Shown here: positions 1 to 8,130 of the stretch, one piece after another
Numbering within the stretch: the stretch's first letter is position 1
Layout: every line of letters begins with the position of its first letter
NCBI GenBank assembly: GCA_027021325.1
Contig: JALUUN010000367.1
Span: 1-9,495 of the forward strand
Origin: Planctomycetota bacterium
GTDB lineage: Bacteria; Planctomycetota; UBA1135
DNA length: 9,495 bases
Reading direction: 5' to 3'
Translations under genes and position numbers: made by a program
The notes under the pieces: generated by a model
The model's database searches: none
What the model was told of the DNA's origin: nothing
The model's input: only the letters and a program-made list of their open reading frames with translations

Positions 1-1
1 G

Positions 2-544
2 GCCCTGGCCGGCGAGACGGCGGCCGGGCTGTACGCGCCGGCGAAGGCCGCCCTGCAGCTGGCCCTGATGCTCCCGAGCTATGTGCTCACGGTGGCCCTG
101 CCGCGCCTCTCGGCCGACGCCGGCCGCGATCCCACCGCCTTCCGCCGCCGCCTCGGAGGCCTCGCCCGCGCCTTCACCGCCTTGGCCTGGCCGGCGGCGC
201 TCCTGGCCCTGCCTCTGCCCCCTTTGCTCCTTCCCCTCCTCTTCGGTCCGGACTACGGCGAGGCCGCCGGCGCCTTGCGCATCCTCGGCGGGGCGGCGGC
301 CCTGGCCTGGACCGGCAGCGTCTTTGTCACGGGCCTGATCGCCGCCGGCCGCGCGCGGGAGGTCCTGCGCCTGTCCGCCCTCGGCCTCGCTCTCGACCTC
401 GCCCTGTGCCTCGCCGCGATCCCGGCCCTGGGCCTCGAGGGCGCCGCCGGCGCCCGCCTGGCCACCGAGGCCCTGGTCCTCCTTCTCGCCTGGCGCGAAC
501 TCCGACGCCTGCCGCGGGGGGCGGCGGCGGTTACGCCGGGCTAG
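2..544 (+). CDS. Wzx-type polysaccharide flippase, C-terminal part (5' truncated by window edge)
   Basis: The reading frame is open from the window's left edge, so the N-terminal part lies outside; about 180 residues are seen. The fragment is very hydrophobic with short basic loops. It carries features common in the C-terminal half of oligosaccharide flippases of the MOP/MVF superfamily: an early GLYAPAKAAL segment followed by a helix ending near PRLSADAG, then a PLLLPLLFGPDYGEAA stretch, and a last helix before a basic tail (ELRRLPRG). Such proteins flip lipid-linked sugar repeat units across the inner membrane. Three glycosyltransferase genes follow directly, the first only 11 bp downstream, which supports a role in capsule, exopolysaccharide or O-antigen export. 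An internal ATG at 68 is not the true start, because homologous sequence continues upstream of it. The substrate cannot be told; a MurJ-like role is less likely given the neighbours. Confidence 0.8.
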   Translation, partial: ALAGETAAGLYAPAKAALQLALMLPSYVLTVALPRLSADAGRDPTAFRRRLGGLARAFTALAWPAALLALPLPPLLLPLLFGPDYGEAAGALRILGGAAALAWTGSVFVTGLIAAGRAREVLRLSALGLALDLALCLAAIPALGLEGAAGARLATEALVLLLAWRELRRLPRGAAAVTPG

Positions 545-555
545 ATTGGGAGCGC

Positions 556-1674
556 ATGCGCGTCGGCTTCGACATCCGCCCGGCCCTCTTCAGCTACGCA
601 GGGATCGGGCGCTACGCCCGGGAACTGGCCCGCCACCTGTGCGGCATCCCCGACGGCCCCTTCCTGGAGCTCTTCGCCCCGGCCTGGCGCGGCGGCGCGG
701 ACCTGCCCCGGGATCTGCCGCCGGACCGCCACCGCTTCCATCGCGGCTGGCTTCCGGCGCGCATCATGAACGAGCTCGCCCGCCTGCCGGGCCTCGACGC
801 CGGCCGCTTCCCGGCGCGCGTGGACGTCTTCCACTGGACCGACTACGTCTACCCGCCGGTGCGCAGCGCGGCGGCGGTCATGACCCTGCACGACGCCGCC
901 TTCGCCGTGGACCCGACCTTCCACGGCTGGAACACCTCGGTCCTCATGGACCGGGTGCGCCGGGCCATCCAGCGCGCCGACAAGGTCATCGTCGTCAGCG
1001 AGCCCGCCCGCCACGACGCCGAGCTCATCGGTGTGGATCCGGAGAAGGTCCGGGTGGTCCCCAACGGCGTCAGCCCCTTCTTCTCGCCGCCGCCGGAGGG
1101 GGCTCCGGACCGGCGCGAGTACCTCCTGACGGTGGGCACCCTGGAGCCGCGCAAGAACTATCTGCGCATCCTCCAGGCCCTGGAGAGGCTCTGGCAGAAG
1201 GACCTGGCCCCCGACTGGGTGATCGTCGGGCGCGAGGGTTGGGAGTACGCCGAGTTCCTGGAACGCCTGGAACGCTCGCCCTTCCGCCACCGCATCCGCT
1301 GGAACAAGGACACCACCGACGACGAGCTCCTGCGCCTCTACCGCGGCGCCATCGCCCTGGTCTACCCGTCTCTCCACGAAGGCTTCGGCCTGCCGGTCCT
1401 CGAGGCCATGGCCTGTGCCACGCCGGTGGTGGTTGGCGACCGCACGGCCCCCGCCTGGGTGGCCGGGAAGGGCGCCATGCGCGTCCAGCCCCGGAACGTG
1501 GACAGCATCGCCGAAGGCATCGAGCGCATCCTCACCGAGGATCCCTGGCGCCGCCAGGCGGCGGCGGTCCTCCTGAAACGCGCCCGCGAGTTCACCTGGG
1601 AGCGGGCCGCGGAGCGGACCCGCGAGGTCTACCTGGAGGCCATCGAGAGCCGCGCCCGGAAGGCCGCCGGCTGA
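556..1674 (+). CDS. Family-4 glycosyltransferase (GT-B fold), first of three
   Basis: This 372-residue protein is predicted to transfer a sugar from a nucleotide-sugar donor to a lipid-linked glycan on the cytoplasmic face of the inner membrane. The N-terminus (MRVGFDIRPALFSYAGIGRY) has the usual GT4 opening, with a glycine-rich acceptor-side loop. The C-terminal donor domain shows GTLEPRKNY around residues 195-202, with the phosphate-binding Arg199/Lys200 pair, and the E-x7-E motif EGFGLPVLE at 275-283, followed by AMACATPVV. Length is typical for the family. The frame is open further upstream, but the ATG at 556 is chosen because homology starts there, it lies just after the flippase stop, and a GGGAG sequence precedes it at 548-552 (spacing is short, 3 nt). 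The next gene begins 5 bp after its stop, so it is surely co-transcribed. Donor and acceptor sugars cannot be predicted; a mannosyltransferase-like activity is common in this family but not shown here. Confidence 0.9.
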   Translation: MRVGFDIRPALFSYAGIGRYARELARHLCGIPDGPFLELFAPAWRGGADLPRDLPPDRHRFHRGWLPARIMNELARLPGLDAGRFPARVDVFHWTDYVYPPVRSAAAVMTLHDAAFAVDPTFHGWNTSVLMDRVRRAIQRADKVIVVSEPARHDAELIGVDPEKVRVVPNGVSPFFSPPPEGAPDRREYLLTVGTLEPRKNYLRILQALERLWQKDLAPDWVIVGREGWEYAEFLERLERSPFRHRIRWNKDTTDDELLRLYRGAIALVYPSLHEGFGLPVLEAMACATPVVVGDRTAPAWVAGKGAMRVQPRNVDSIAEGIERILTEDPWRRQAAAVLLKRAREFTWERAAERTREVYLEAIESRARKAAG

Positions 1675-1679
1675 GCCCG

Positions 1680-2795
1680 GTGCGGGTCCTCCTGGACGTC
1701 TCGGCCCTGGACCAGGACTTCGTGACCGGGACCGAGCGGGCGCTGCTGCATCTCCTCCGCCACCTGGCCCGGGAGCAGCCCGCGGATCTGGACCTGCACC
1801 TCGCCGCACCCCGGCCGCCGCGGCTCCTGCCTCCCGACCTGCCCTTTCCCCTGCACCGCGCCTGGGGCGGCCGCGCCTGGCGCGAGGCCGGAGCGCCGGC
1901 CCTGGCCCGGCAGCTCCAGGCGGATCTCTGGCACAGTCCGGTCCTGGCCCTCCCGCTGCGGGCCCGGCTGCCGCGGGTAGCCACGATCCATGAGTTCGCC
2001 TTCCTGGCCGATCCCGGGCTCCGGGACGAGGGCCGCCCCGGACTGCGCCGTCTCCGGGCGCGCTGGACCGCCCGCCGCGCCGCCGCCCTGGTCTGCGTGA
2101 GCGCCTGGACCGAGGCCGGCCTCCTGCGCCTCGCCCCTGCCGCCCGCGGCCGGACGCGGGTGATCCCCCACGCCGTGGACGCCGCCTTCCTGGAGGCTCG
2201 CCCCACCCGGGAGGCCCGGGAAACGGTCCCGGGGCTGGGTCCGGAACGTCCCTACCTCCTGGCCGTCGCCCGGGCCCGACGCCGCAAGGCCCTCGAGGAT
2301 CTCCTGCCTGTCCTGGCGGCCCTGGCCGAGGCCGGTCGCGAGGAGGTCCTGGTTCTGGCCGGCCCGCCGGCCCCGGCGCGCGAGACCTTCCTGCGCCGCG
2401 CCGCCGCCGCCGGCCTCGGCGACCGCGTCCTGGCACCGGGCTGGATCCCGGAGGAGCATCTTCCCGGCCTCTACGCCGGGGCGGCCGCTCTCCTCCTGCC
2501 GAGCCGCTCCGAAGGCTTCGGCCTGCCCCTCCTCGAGGCCTGGGCCGCGCGCACCCCGGTGGCCGCCCGCCGCGCCGCCGCGCTGCCGGAGATCGCCGGA
2601 GAGGCCGCCCTCTGGCTCGACTTCGAGCGGCCGCGGGAGGCGGCCGGCGCCCTCCTCGCCCTCCTCGGCGACCCCGCCCGCCGCCGGGACCTCGTCGAGG
2701 CGGGACGCCGCCGCCTGGAGGCCGCCCATCGGCCCGGTGAGCCGGCGCGAAGGCTCCTCGCCCTCTGGAGGGAGATCCTCGCAGGGGGATCCTAG
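1680..2795 (+). CDS. Family-4 glycosyltransferase (GT-B fold), second of three
   Basis: This is a 371-residue GT4 enzyme. The GTG at 1680 is taken as the start: it gives the expected first beta strand (VRVLLDVSAL) and a TGTERALLHLL loop-helix equivalent to the G-I-G-R-Y region of its neighbour. No other start fits between it and the previous stop 5 bp upstream. No good Shine-Dalgarno site is visible, so translation is probably coupled to the upstream gene. The C-terminal domain has VARARRRKALEDLL in place of the usual R-K-N phosphate-binding loop, and EGFGLPLLE at residues 278-286, followed by ARTPVAARRAAALPEIAG. It differs enough from its neighbours to suggest an old duplication or separate recruitment, with a different acceptor or linkage. 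Sugar specificity is unknown. Leucine, alanine and arginine content is high, in line with the GC-rich genome. Confidence 0.88.
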   Translation: MRVLLDVSALDQDFVTGTERALLHLLRHLAREQPADLDLHLAAPRPPRLLPPDLPFPLHRAWGGRAWREAGAPALARQLQADLWHSPVLALPLRARLPRVATIHEFAFLADPGLRDEGRPGLRRLRARWTARRAAALVCVSAWTEAGLLRLAPAARGRTRVIPHAVDAAFLEARPTREARETVPGLGPERPYLLAVARARRRKALEDLLPVLAALAEAGREEVLVLAGPPAPARETFLRRAAAAGLGDRVLAPGWIPEEHLPGLYAGAAALLLPSRSEGFGLPLLEAWAARTPVAARRAAALPEIAGEAALWLDFERPREAAGALLALLGDPARRRDLVEAGRRRLEAAHRPGEPARRLLALWREILAGGS

Positions 2796-2853
2796 ACTGC
2801 GACCCCTCCGGCGGAAGGGAGGGCCATCGGGAGGCGTCCCAAGGCCCCGACCA

Positions 2854-2857
2854 GGAG
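2854..2857 (+). promoter_or_regulatory. Shine-Dalgarno site deciding a TTG start
   Basis: AGGAG (GGAG at 2854-2857) stands 9 nt before the TTG at 2867. This is the clearest ribosome binding site in the left part of the window and the main reason for calling TTG as the start of the third glycosyltransferase. Confidence 0.6.
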
Positions 2858-2866
2858 ACACCAGCC

Positions 2867-3985
2867 TTGCCTACCGTCCGCGGCCTCGCCCCCGCCCGTC
2901 TCGGCGTCGACGGCACCTCCTACGACCTGCAGATGTCGGGGGCGGCACGGCGCACGAGCTGCCTGCTGCCGCGGCTGGCCTCCCGCGGCTGGGAGCCGGT
3001 CCTCTTCGTCAGCCAGGCTTCGGCGCCGGCCTTCCGCGCGCTGCCGGGGGTCACCGTCGTGCCCCTGCGCACGCCCGCCCACCCGGCTCCGCTCCGCCGC
3101 CTCCTCGCCCGCCGCCCCATGGAGGAGGCGATCCGGGAGCTCGGCATCACGCTCTTCCTCACCGAGATCCCGCCCGCCCCCGAAGGCCTGCCCTTCGTCC
3201 TCAACCTCCACGACACCCGCGCCTTCGACCGGCCCGAGACCCTGCGCCCCGGGCGCCGCCTCTGGCTGCGCCGGACCCTGCCGGAGGCCGTCGCCCGGGC
3301 GGCGGCGGTGATCGTGCCGAGCGCGGCCACCGCCGAACGGGTCGAGGCCTGGTTCCCCCAGGCCCGCCCGCGGGTGGTTCCCAACGGCGGCGACCACTTC
3401 CCGGTGGCGCTCCGGCCGCCGGCCCGGGAGGACTTCCTCCTGGCAGTCGGTCCCTGGGACCGCCGCAAGAACCTGCCCCTCCTCCTCGAGGCCCACCGGC
3501 GCCTGGCCCCGCGCCCGCCCCTGGTGCTCGCCGGCCTGCGGCGCCGCCCGCGGGGCGCTGCGCCCGAAGTCGAGGTCGGCCGGCCCGACGACCTGGAGCT
3601 GGCCGGCCTCTACCGCCGGGCGGCGGTCACGGTCTGCCCCTCGGACTGGGAGGGCTTCGGACTGCCCCTGGCCGAGGCCCTGGCCCAGGCCTGTCCGGTC
3701 GTGGCCAGCGACCTGCCCGCCCATCGCGAGGTCGGGGGGGCGGCGGTCCGCTACTTCCCCTCCGGCTCCGTCGAGGGTCTGGTGCGGGCCCTGGAGGAGG
3801 TGCGCCGGCGGCCGCCCTCGCCTGCCCTTCTCCTCCAGCAGGCCGGACGGCACCCCTGGCGCCTCGGCGCCGAGGCCCTGGACCAGGTCCTGCGTCAGGT
3901 GGCCGCCAGGGCGTGGGCCAGCCAGCGGACCAGGAGGGCGACCCCGGTCAGGAAGGCCAGCCCGGCCACGAGGACCAGGAGCTGA
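2867..3985 (+). CDS. Family-4 glycosyltransferase (GT-B fold), third of three
   Basis: A 372-residue GT4 enzyme, probably the last gene of the polysaccharide transcription unit; 71 bp separate it from the gene before. The TTG start at 2867 has a good AGGAG site at proper spacing and leads into ARLGVDGTSYDLQ, a typical first strand. The donor domain shows VGPWDRRKNLPLLLEA (the R-K-N loop) and EGFGLPLAE at residues 262-270, followed by QACPVVASDLPAHREVGG. Domain homology appears to end near DQVLRQVAA. The last 30 or so residues are basic and low in complexity, and lie antisense to the membrane anchor codons of the FHA gene on the other strand. This tail is likely a read-through extension after loss of an earlier stop, or the result of an indel in the genome or assembly. 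The catalytic domains look intact. Sugar specificity is unknown. Confidence 0.86.
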   Translation: MPTVRGLAPARLGVDGTSYDLQMSGAARRTSCLLPRLASRGWEPVLFVSQASAPAFRALPGVTVVPLRTPAHPAPLRRLLARRPMEEAIRELGITLFLTEIPPAPEGLPFVLNLHDTRAFDRPETLRPGRRLWLRRTLPEAVARAAAVIVPSAATAERVEAWFPQARPRVVPNGGDHFPVALRPPAREDFLLAVGPWDRRKNLPLLLEAHRRLAPRPPLVLAGLRRRPRGAAPEVEVGRPDDLELAGLYRRAAVTVCPSDWEGFGLPLAEALAQACPVVASDLPAHREVGGAAVRYFPSGSVEGLVRALEEVRRRPPSPALLLQQAGRHPWRLGAEALDQVLRQVAARAWASQRTRRATPVRKASPATRTRS

Positions 3986-4464
3986 ATCGAGAAGGGCTGC
4001 TGCCCCAGGTCCCCGAGCCAGGCGGAGCGTTGCGGCCGGCGGGCCTCGCGCAGGAAGGCGCGGCGCTCCTCGGCGATGGCCGCCGCCCGGCGGGCGCCCG
4101 GGTCCTCCTCCGCGGCCGGTGCCTCCTGCCGGTGGGCGGGCCGCGGTCCGGAAGCGGGCTCGGAGACCTCCCGGAGCGGGGGGGATCCCTCCGGCGGGCC
4201 CTCGACCTCCAGGAGGACCGCGCCGAGGTGCAGCCGGGTGCCGGGGCGCAGGGGGCAGGCCTCCACCCGCCGGCCCCGAAGGCGCAAGCCGTTGCTCGAG
4301 CCCAGGTCCACGAGCCACCAGCCGTCCTCGCGCTCCTCGACCCGCGCATGGCGCCGGGAGACGCTGGAGTCCGGCAGGCACAGGTCCACAGAGGACAGGC
4401 GGCCGAGGACCATCCCGGGCCGGAGTTCGGCCTCCACCCCGAGATCCGGCGCCCGCAGCCTCAT
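3895..4464 (-). CDS. Tail-anchored FHA-domain protein
   Basis: This 189-residue protein has an N-terminal forkhead-associated domain, a phosphothreonine-binding module. The hallmark residues are present: Gly21-Arg22 (VLGRLSS), Ser36 and His39 in SVSRRHA, and Asn58-Gly59 in DLGSSNG. A Pro/Glu/Arg-rich linker follows (about 90-155), with a charged, possibly helical stretch (ARRAAAIAEERRAFLREARR). The C-terminus is a single hydrophobic helix at about 162-179 (LLVLVAGLAFLTGVALLV) with a very short tail. The FHA domain should therefore face the cytoplasm, anchored in the inner membrane by its C-terminus. The ATG at 4464 overlaps the stop of the upstream glutaredoxin-like gene as ATGA, so the two are translationally coupled. 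No Ser/Thr kinase lies in the window, so the phosphoprotein partner is unknown. Its 3' end overlaps the convergent glycosyltransferase by 91 bp. Confidence 0.85.
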   Translation of the reverse strand: MRLRAPDLGVEAELRPGMVLGRLSSVDLCLPDSSVSRRHARVEEREDGWWLVDLGSSNGLRLRGRRVEACPLRPGTRLHLGAVLLEVEGPPEGSPPLREVSEPASGPRPAHRQEAPAAEEDPGARRAAAIAEERRAFLREARRPQRSAWLGDLGQQPFSIQLLVLVAGLAFLTGVALLVRWLAHALAAT

Positions 4465-4742
4465 GCGCCGGCTTCCTCCCGGGCGCGCCAGCGCTCCAGG
4501 CGGGCCAGGGCCTCTTCCGGGTTGATGCGCCCCTTGGCGAGCACCCGGCCCCGCCACGCCAGGACCGGAATGCAGCTCCCGTAAGCCTCTTCCAATTCCT
4601 GGTTTCCGTGGATGTCCACGAGCTCGATGCGGATCCGGCCCCGGGCCACGGCCGGAGCCAGGGCCTGTTCCAGCTCGTGGCACAGGCCGCAACCCGGCCG
4701 GGTGTAGAGCCGGAGCAGCGGGGGCTCCTCTCGCGGAACCAT
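4461..4742 (-). CDS. Small glutaredoxin-like thiol-disulfide protein (DUF836-like)
   Basis: A 93-residue thioredoxin-fold protein. The first strand LLRLYTRPGCGLC carries the redox motif C18-G-L-C21, followed by the helix HELEQALAPAV. A second strand contains IELVDI. The segment CIPVLAWRGRVL has the conserved cis-Pro typical of glutaredoxins, and a final helix follows (NPEEALARLERW). The CGLC motif and short length match the glutaredoxin-like DUF836 group, often annotated as glutaredoxin family protein; no signal peptide is seen, so it acts in the cytoplasm. The ATG start is supported by GGGGAG at 4752-4757 (minus strand), 9 nt upstream. It is the first gene of a two-gene unit with the FHA protein. 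Whether it reduces the FHA protein, a partner, or is merely co-expressed is unknown. Confidence 0.82.
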   Translation of the reverse strand: MVPREEPPLLRLYTRPGCGLCHELEQALAPAVARGRIRIELVDIHGNQELEEAYGSCIPVLAWRGRVLAKGRINPEEALARLERWRAREEAGA

Positions 4743-4751
4743 GGCTCCATT

Positions 4752-4757
4752 CTCCCC
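4752..4757 (-). promoter_or_regulatory. Shine-Dalgarno site of the glutaredoxin-like gene
   Basis: On the minus strand GGGGAG lies 9 nt before the ATG at 4742. An out-of-frame ATG (4750-4748) sits between the two, and a second GGAG lies only 2 nt before the start. No convincing -10/-35 pair was found for this gene in the 62-bp divergent gap. Confidence 0.5.
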
Positions 4758-4789
4758 GGCCGCCGGCGGAGGGTCCACGCTCCGGGCCC

Positions 4790-4795
4790 TAGAAT
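4790..4795 (+). promoter_or_regulatory. -10 promoter box TAGAAT giving a probable leaderless DedA mRNA
   Basis: TAGAAT matches the TATAAT consensus at five of six bases and ends 9 nt before the TTG start of the DedA gene, so transcription should begin at or next to the start codon. The same box, followed by CC and GC-rich sequence, occurs at the same distance before the phosphatase gene (minus strand, 9099-9094). No good -35 hexamer was found. The TAG is in frame with the DedA gene, so translation cannot start further upstream. Confidence 0.5.
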
Positions 4796-4804
4796 CCCCG
4801 CGCC

Positions 4805-5530
4805 TTGGAGGCGATCCTCGACCTGCTCGCCCAGAACACCCACTGGTGGTCCTTCGGCCTCCTTCTGGGCTGCGGTCTGGGCCTGCCGCCCTGGTCCGAG
4901 GAGGTGGTCCTGATCGGGACGGGGTACTTCGTCGCCCACGGCAGCCTGGGCTACAGCGAGGCCGTGGCCTGGTGTCTGGCCGGGATCCTGGCCGGCGACT
5001 CCGTCCTCTGGTGCGCCGGGCGTCTGTGGGGCGAGCGCGCCTACGAGGCCCCCGTGATCCGCCGCCACCTGCCCCGGGACGGTGGCCGGCGGGCCCGCTT
5101 CCAGCGCCGCTTCGACCGCCACGCCTCCTGGGCCCTCTTCGTGGCGCGCTTCGTCCCCGGCTACCGGATGCTCGCCTACCTCCTGGGCGGGATCCAGGGC
5201 TTTCCCTACCTGCGCTTCCTGCTCCTGGACCTCCTCGGGGCCCTCCTGACGGGCCCCTTGAGCATCTGGGCCGGCTGGCACTTCGCCGAGGAACTCGGCC
5301 AGGCGGTCTCCTGGATGCACCAGATGCAACTTCCCGTCTTCGCCTTGCTTTTCCTGGCCGTTGGCGGTGCGGTCTGGCTGGGGGTCCGGCGGCGGCGGAG
5401 CCGCTACACCCGGATCCGGGAGGAGCGGCGGCGGCGCGATTCGGCCCCTGCCGCCTCCCCGGGGCCGGCCACCGGAGACGGCCGGGAGGCCTCCCTCGGG
5501 GAACCTGACGCCCGGGCCGGGCGGGGGTAG
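4805..5530 (+). CDS. DedA/VTT-family inner-membrane protein
   Basis: A 241-residue polytopic membrane protein of the DedA (SNARE-associated/VTT) superfamily, whose members include lipid carrier flippases such as those for undecaprenyl phosphate. Family features seen: GLPPWSEEVVLIGTGYF at 26-40 with acidic Glu32/Glu33 in a re-entrant region; AGILAGDSVLWCAGRLWG; and the VTT core FVARFVPGYR with Arg115 and Arg121, followed by a glycine-rich segment (LLGGIQGFPYLRF). Hydrophobic helices occupy the middle, with a last one at about 176-194. The 47-residue C-terminal tail is Arg/Ala/Pro-rich, cytoplasmic and probably disordered. The TTG start is forced: an in-frame TAG lies 12 nt upstream, and no other start precedes the conserved region. 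No Shine-Dalgarno site is present. The substrate is unproven; proximity to the glycan genes makes a lipid-carrier role attractive but is only suggestive. Confidence 0.85.
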   Translation: MEAILDLLAQNTHWWSFGLLLGCGLGLPPWSEEVVLIGTGYFVAHGSLGYSEAVAWCLAGILAGDSVLWCAGRLWGERAYEAPVIRRHLPRDGGRRARFQRRFDRHASWALFVARFVPGYRMLAYLLGGIQGFPYLRFLLLDLLGALLTGPLSIWAGWHFAEELGQAVSWMHQMQLPVFALLFLAVGGAVWLGVRRRRSRYTRIREERRRRDSAPAASPGPATGDGREASLGEPDARAGRG

Positions 5531-5533
5531 AAT
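5505..5533 (+). promoter_or_regulatory. Sigma-70-like promoter of hppA, inside the end of the DedA gene
   Basis: CTGACG at 5505-5510 (four of six against TTGACA) and TAGAAT at 5528-5533 (five of six against TATAAT) are separated by exactly 17 bp. The first three bases of the -10 box are the TAG stop codon of the DedA gene. Transcription would start around 5539-5542, leaving a leader of about 75-79 nt before the hppA ATG. Confidence 0.55.
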
Positions 5534-5540
5534 CTCCGAC

Positions 5541-5617
5541 CATTTTTCCGGCTGGCGGCGAAGGTTGGCCTGCGCCGCGTGGCCGGTTTCCGCCCCGCAA
5601 ACGACGGAAAAGAGTCC
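5541..5617 (+). promoter_or_regulatory. Structured 5' leader of hppA, possible translational switch
   Basis: A stem pairs 5548-5560 with 5573-5586 (13 pairs, two of them G-U, one bulged G at 5579, 12-nt loop). Next to it 5587-5592 (TTTCCG) pairs with 5605-5610 (CGGAAA), covering the weak Shine-Dalgarno region GGAAAAGAG at 5606-5614. An alternative pairing joins 5544-5550 (TTTTCCG) to 5605-5611 (CGGAAAA), which would break the base of the first stem. The pairings are seen directly; any regulatory role is inference, and no known riboswitch class was recognised. Confidence 0.4.
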
Positions 5618-7690
<2,073 letters not shown>

Positions 7691-7738
7691 TCGAGGCGCT
7701 GCCCCACCGAACCACCACTGGAAACCCGTCCCCGACCC

Positions 7739-8113
7739 TTGGAAGGCGACTCCTCCCGGGCCCTTGCCCTGCTCCTGGCCCGGGAGGCGGTCGACCTGAA
7801 AGCCGAGGAGGTCCGCATCCTGGAGGTGCGCGACCTCCTCTTCATCACGGACTACTTCGTCCTCGCCACAACCGGCTCGGCGCGCCAGACCCGCGCCCTG
7901 GCCGAGGCGCTCAACCAGGCCCTGCGCCAGGCCGGCCGCCCGAAGGGCACCCTGGAGGGCAGCCACCGCAGCCCCTGGCTCCTCATGGACTGCGGCTCGG
8001 TGGTGGTGCACATCCTGACCGCCGAGGCGCGGGAGTTCTACGGCCTGGACGAGCACTGGGCCGACGCCCCTGAGATCGACCTCGAAGGCAATCCGGTCCG
8101 GCGCGCCGGCTGA
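7739..8113 (+). CDS. rsfS: Ribosomal silencing factor RsfS
   Basis: A 124-residue protein of the RsfS/Iojap (DUF143) family, which binds ribosomal protein uL14 on the large subunit and blocks subunit joining when nutrients are scarce. The family pattern is clear: an N-terminal helix (ALALLLAREAVDLKAEEVRIL), then LLFITDYFVLATTGSARQTRALAEAL at about 33-58, a turn with PKGTLEGSHRSPWLLMDCGSVVVHIL, and the closing EAREFYGLDEHWADAPEIDL. Length is normal. The TTG at 7739 gives the expected N-terminus, and no ATG or GTG fits better; a Shine-Dalgarno site is weak or absent. It follows hppA by 48 bp on the same strand and may be read from the same transcript. In many bacteria rsfS neighbours nadD or rlmH, neither of which is visible here. 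Downstream, 17 bp separate it from the convergent phosphatase gene. Confidence 0.93.
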   Translation: MEGDSSRALALLLAREAVDLKAEEVRILEVRDLLFITDYFVLATTGSARQTRALAEALNQALRQAGRPKGTLEGSHRSPWLLMDCGSVVVHILTAEAREFYGLDEHWADAPEIDLEGNPVRRAG

Positions 8114-8130
8114 GCCCAGGCGCGCACGGA

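Noticed and set aside
542..547. TAGATT as a -10 box for the first glycosyltransferase, 8 nt before its ATG
   Set aside because: It is a poorer match, lacks a -35, contains the flippase stop codon, and the gene has a GGGAG sequence and sits inside an apparent operon. A chance match is more likely.
2793..2798. TAGACT after the second glycosyltransferase as a promoter for the third
   Set aside because: It is a weak match that coincides with the TAG stop codon, and I saw no -35 hexamer at suitable spacing.
2796..2866. Hairpin pairing 2804-2809 with 2818-2823 in the gap before the third glycosyltransferase, considered as a terminator
   Set aside because: The stem is only 6 bp with an 8-nt loop, and no T-tract follows. 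The gap is otherwise GC-rich with a Shine-Dalgarno site at its end.
541..2916. Very long minus-strand reading frames opposite the glycosyltransferases, and a second across 2792-6511
   Set aside because: They are Arg/Gly/Pro-rich with no recognisable domain, and lie opposite genes with clear family motifs. GC-rich codons leave few stops in the antisense frames, so these are shadows.
5579..5617. GTG at 5579 as the hppA start
   Set aside because: It would add 13 non-hydrophobic residues not typical of the family and lies within the leader hairpin; ATG 5618 gives the usual N-terminus.
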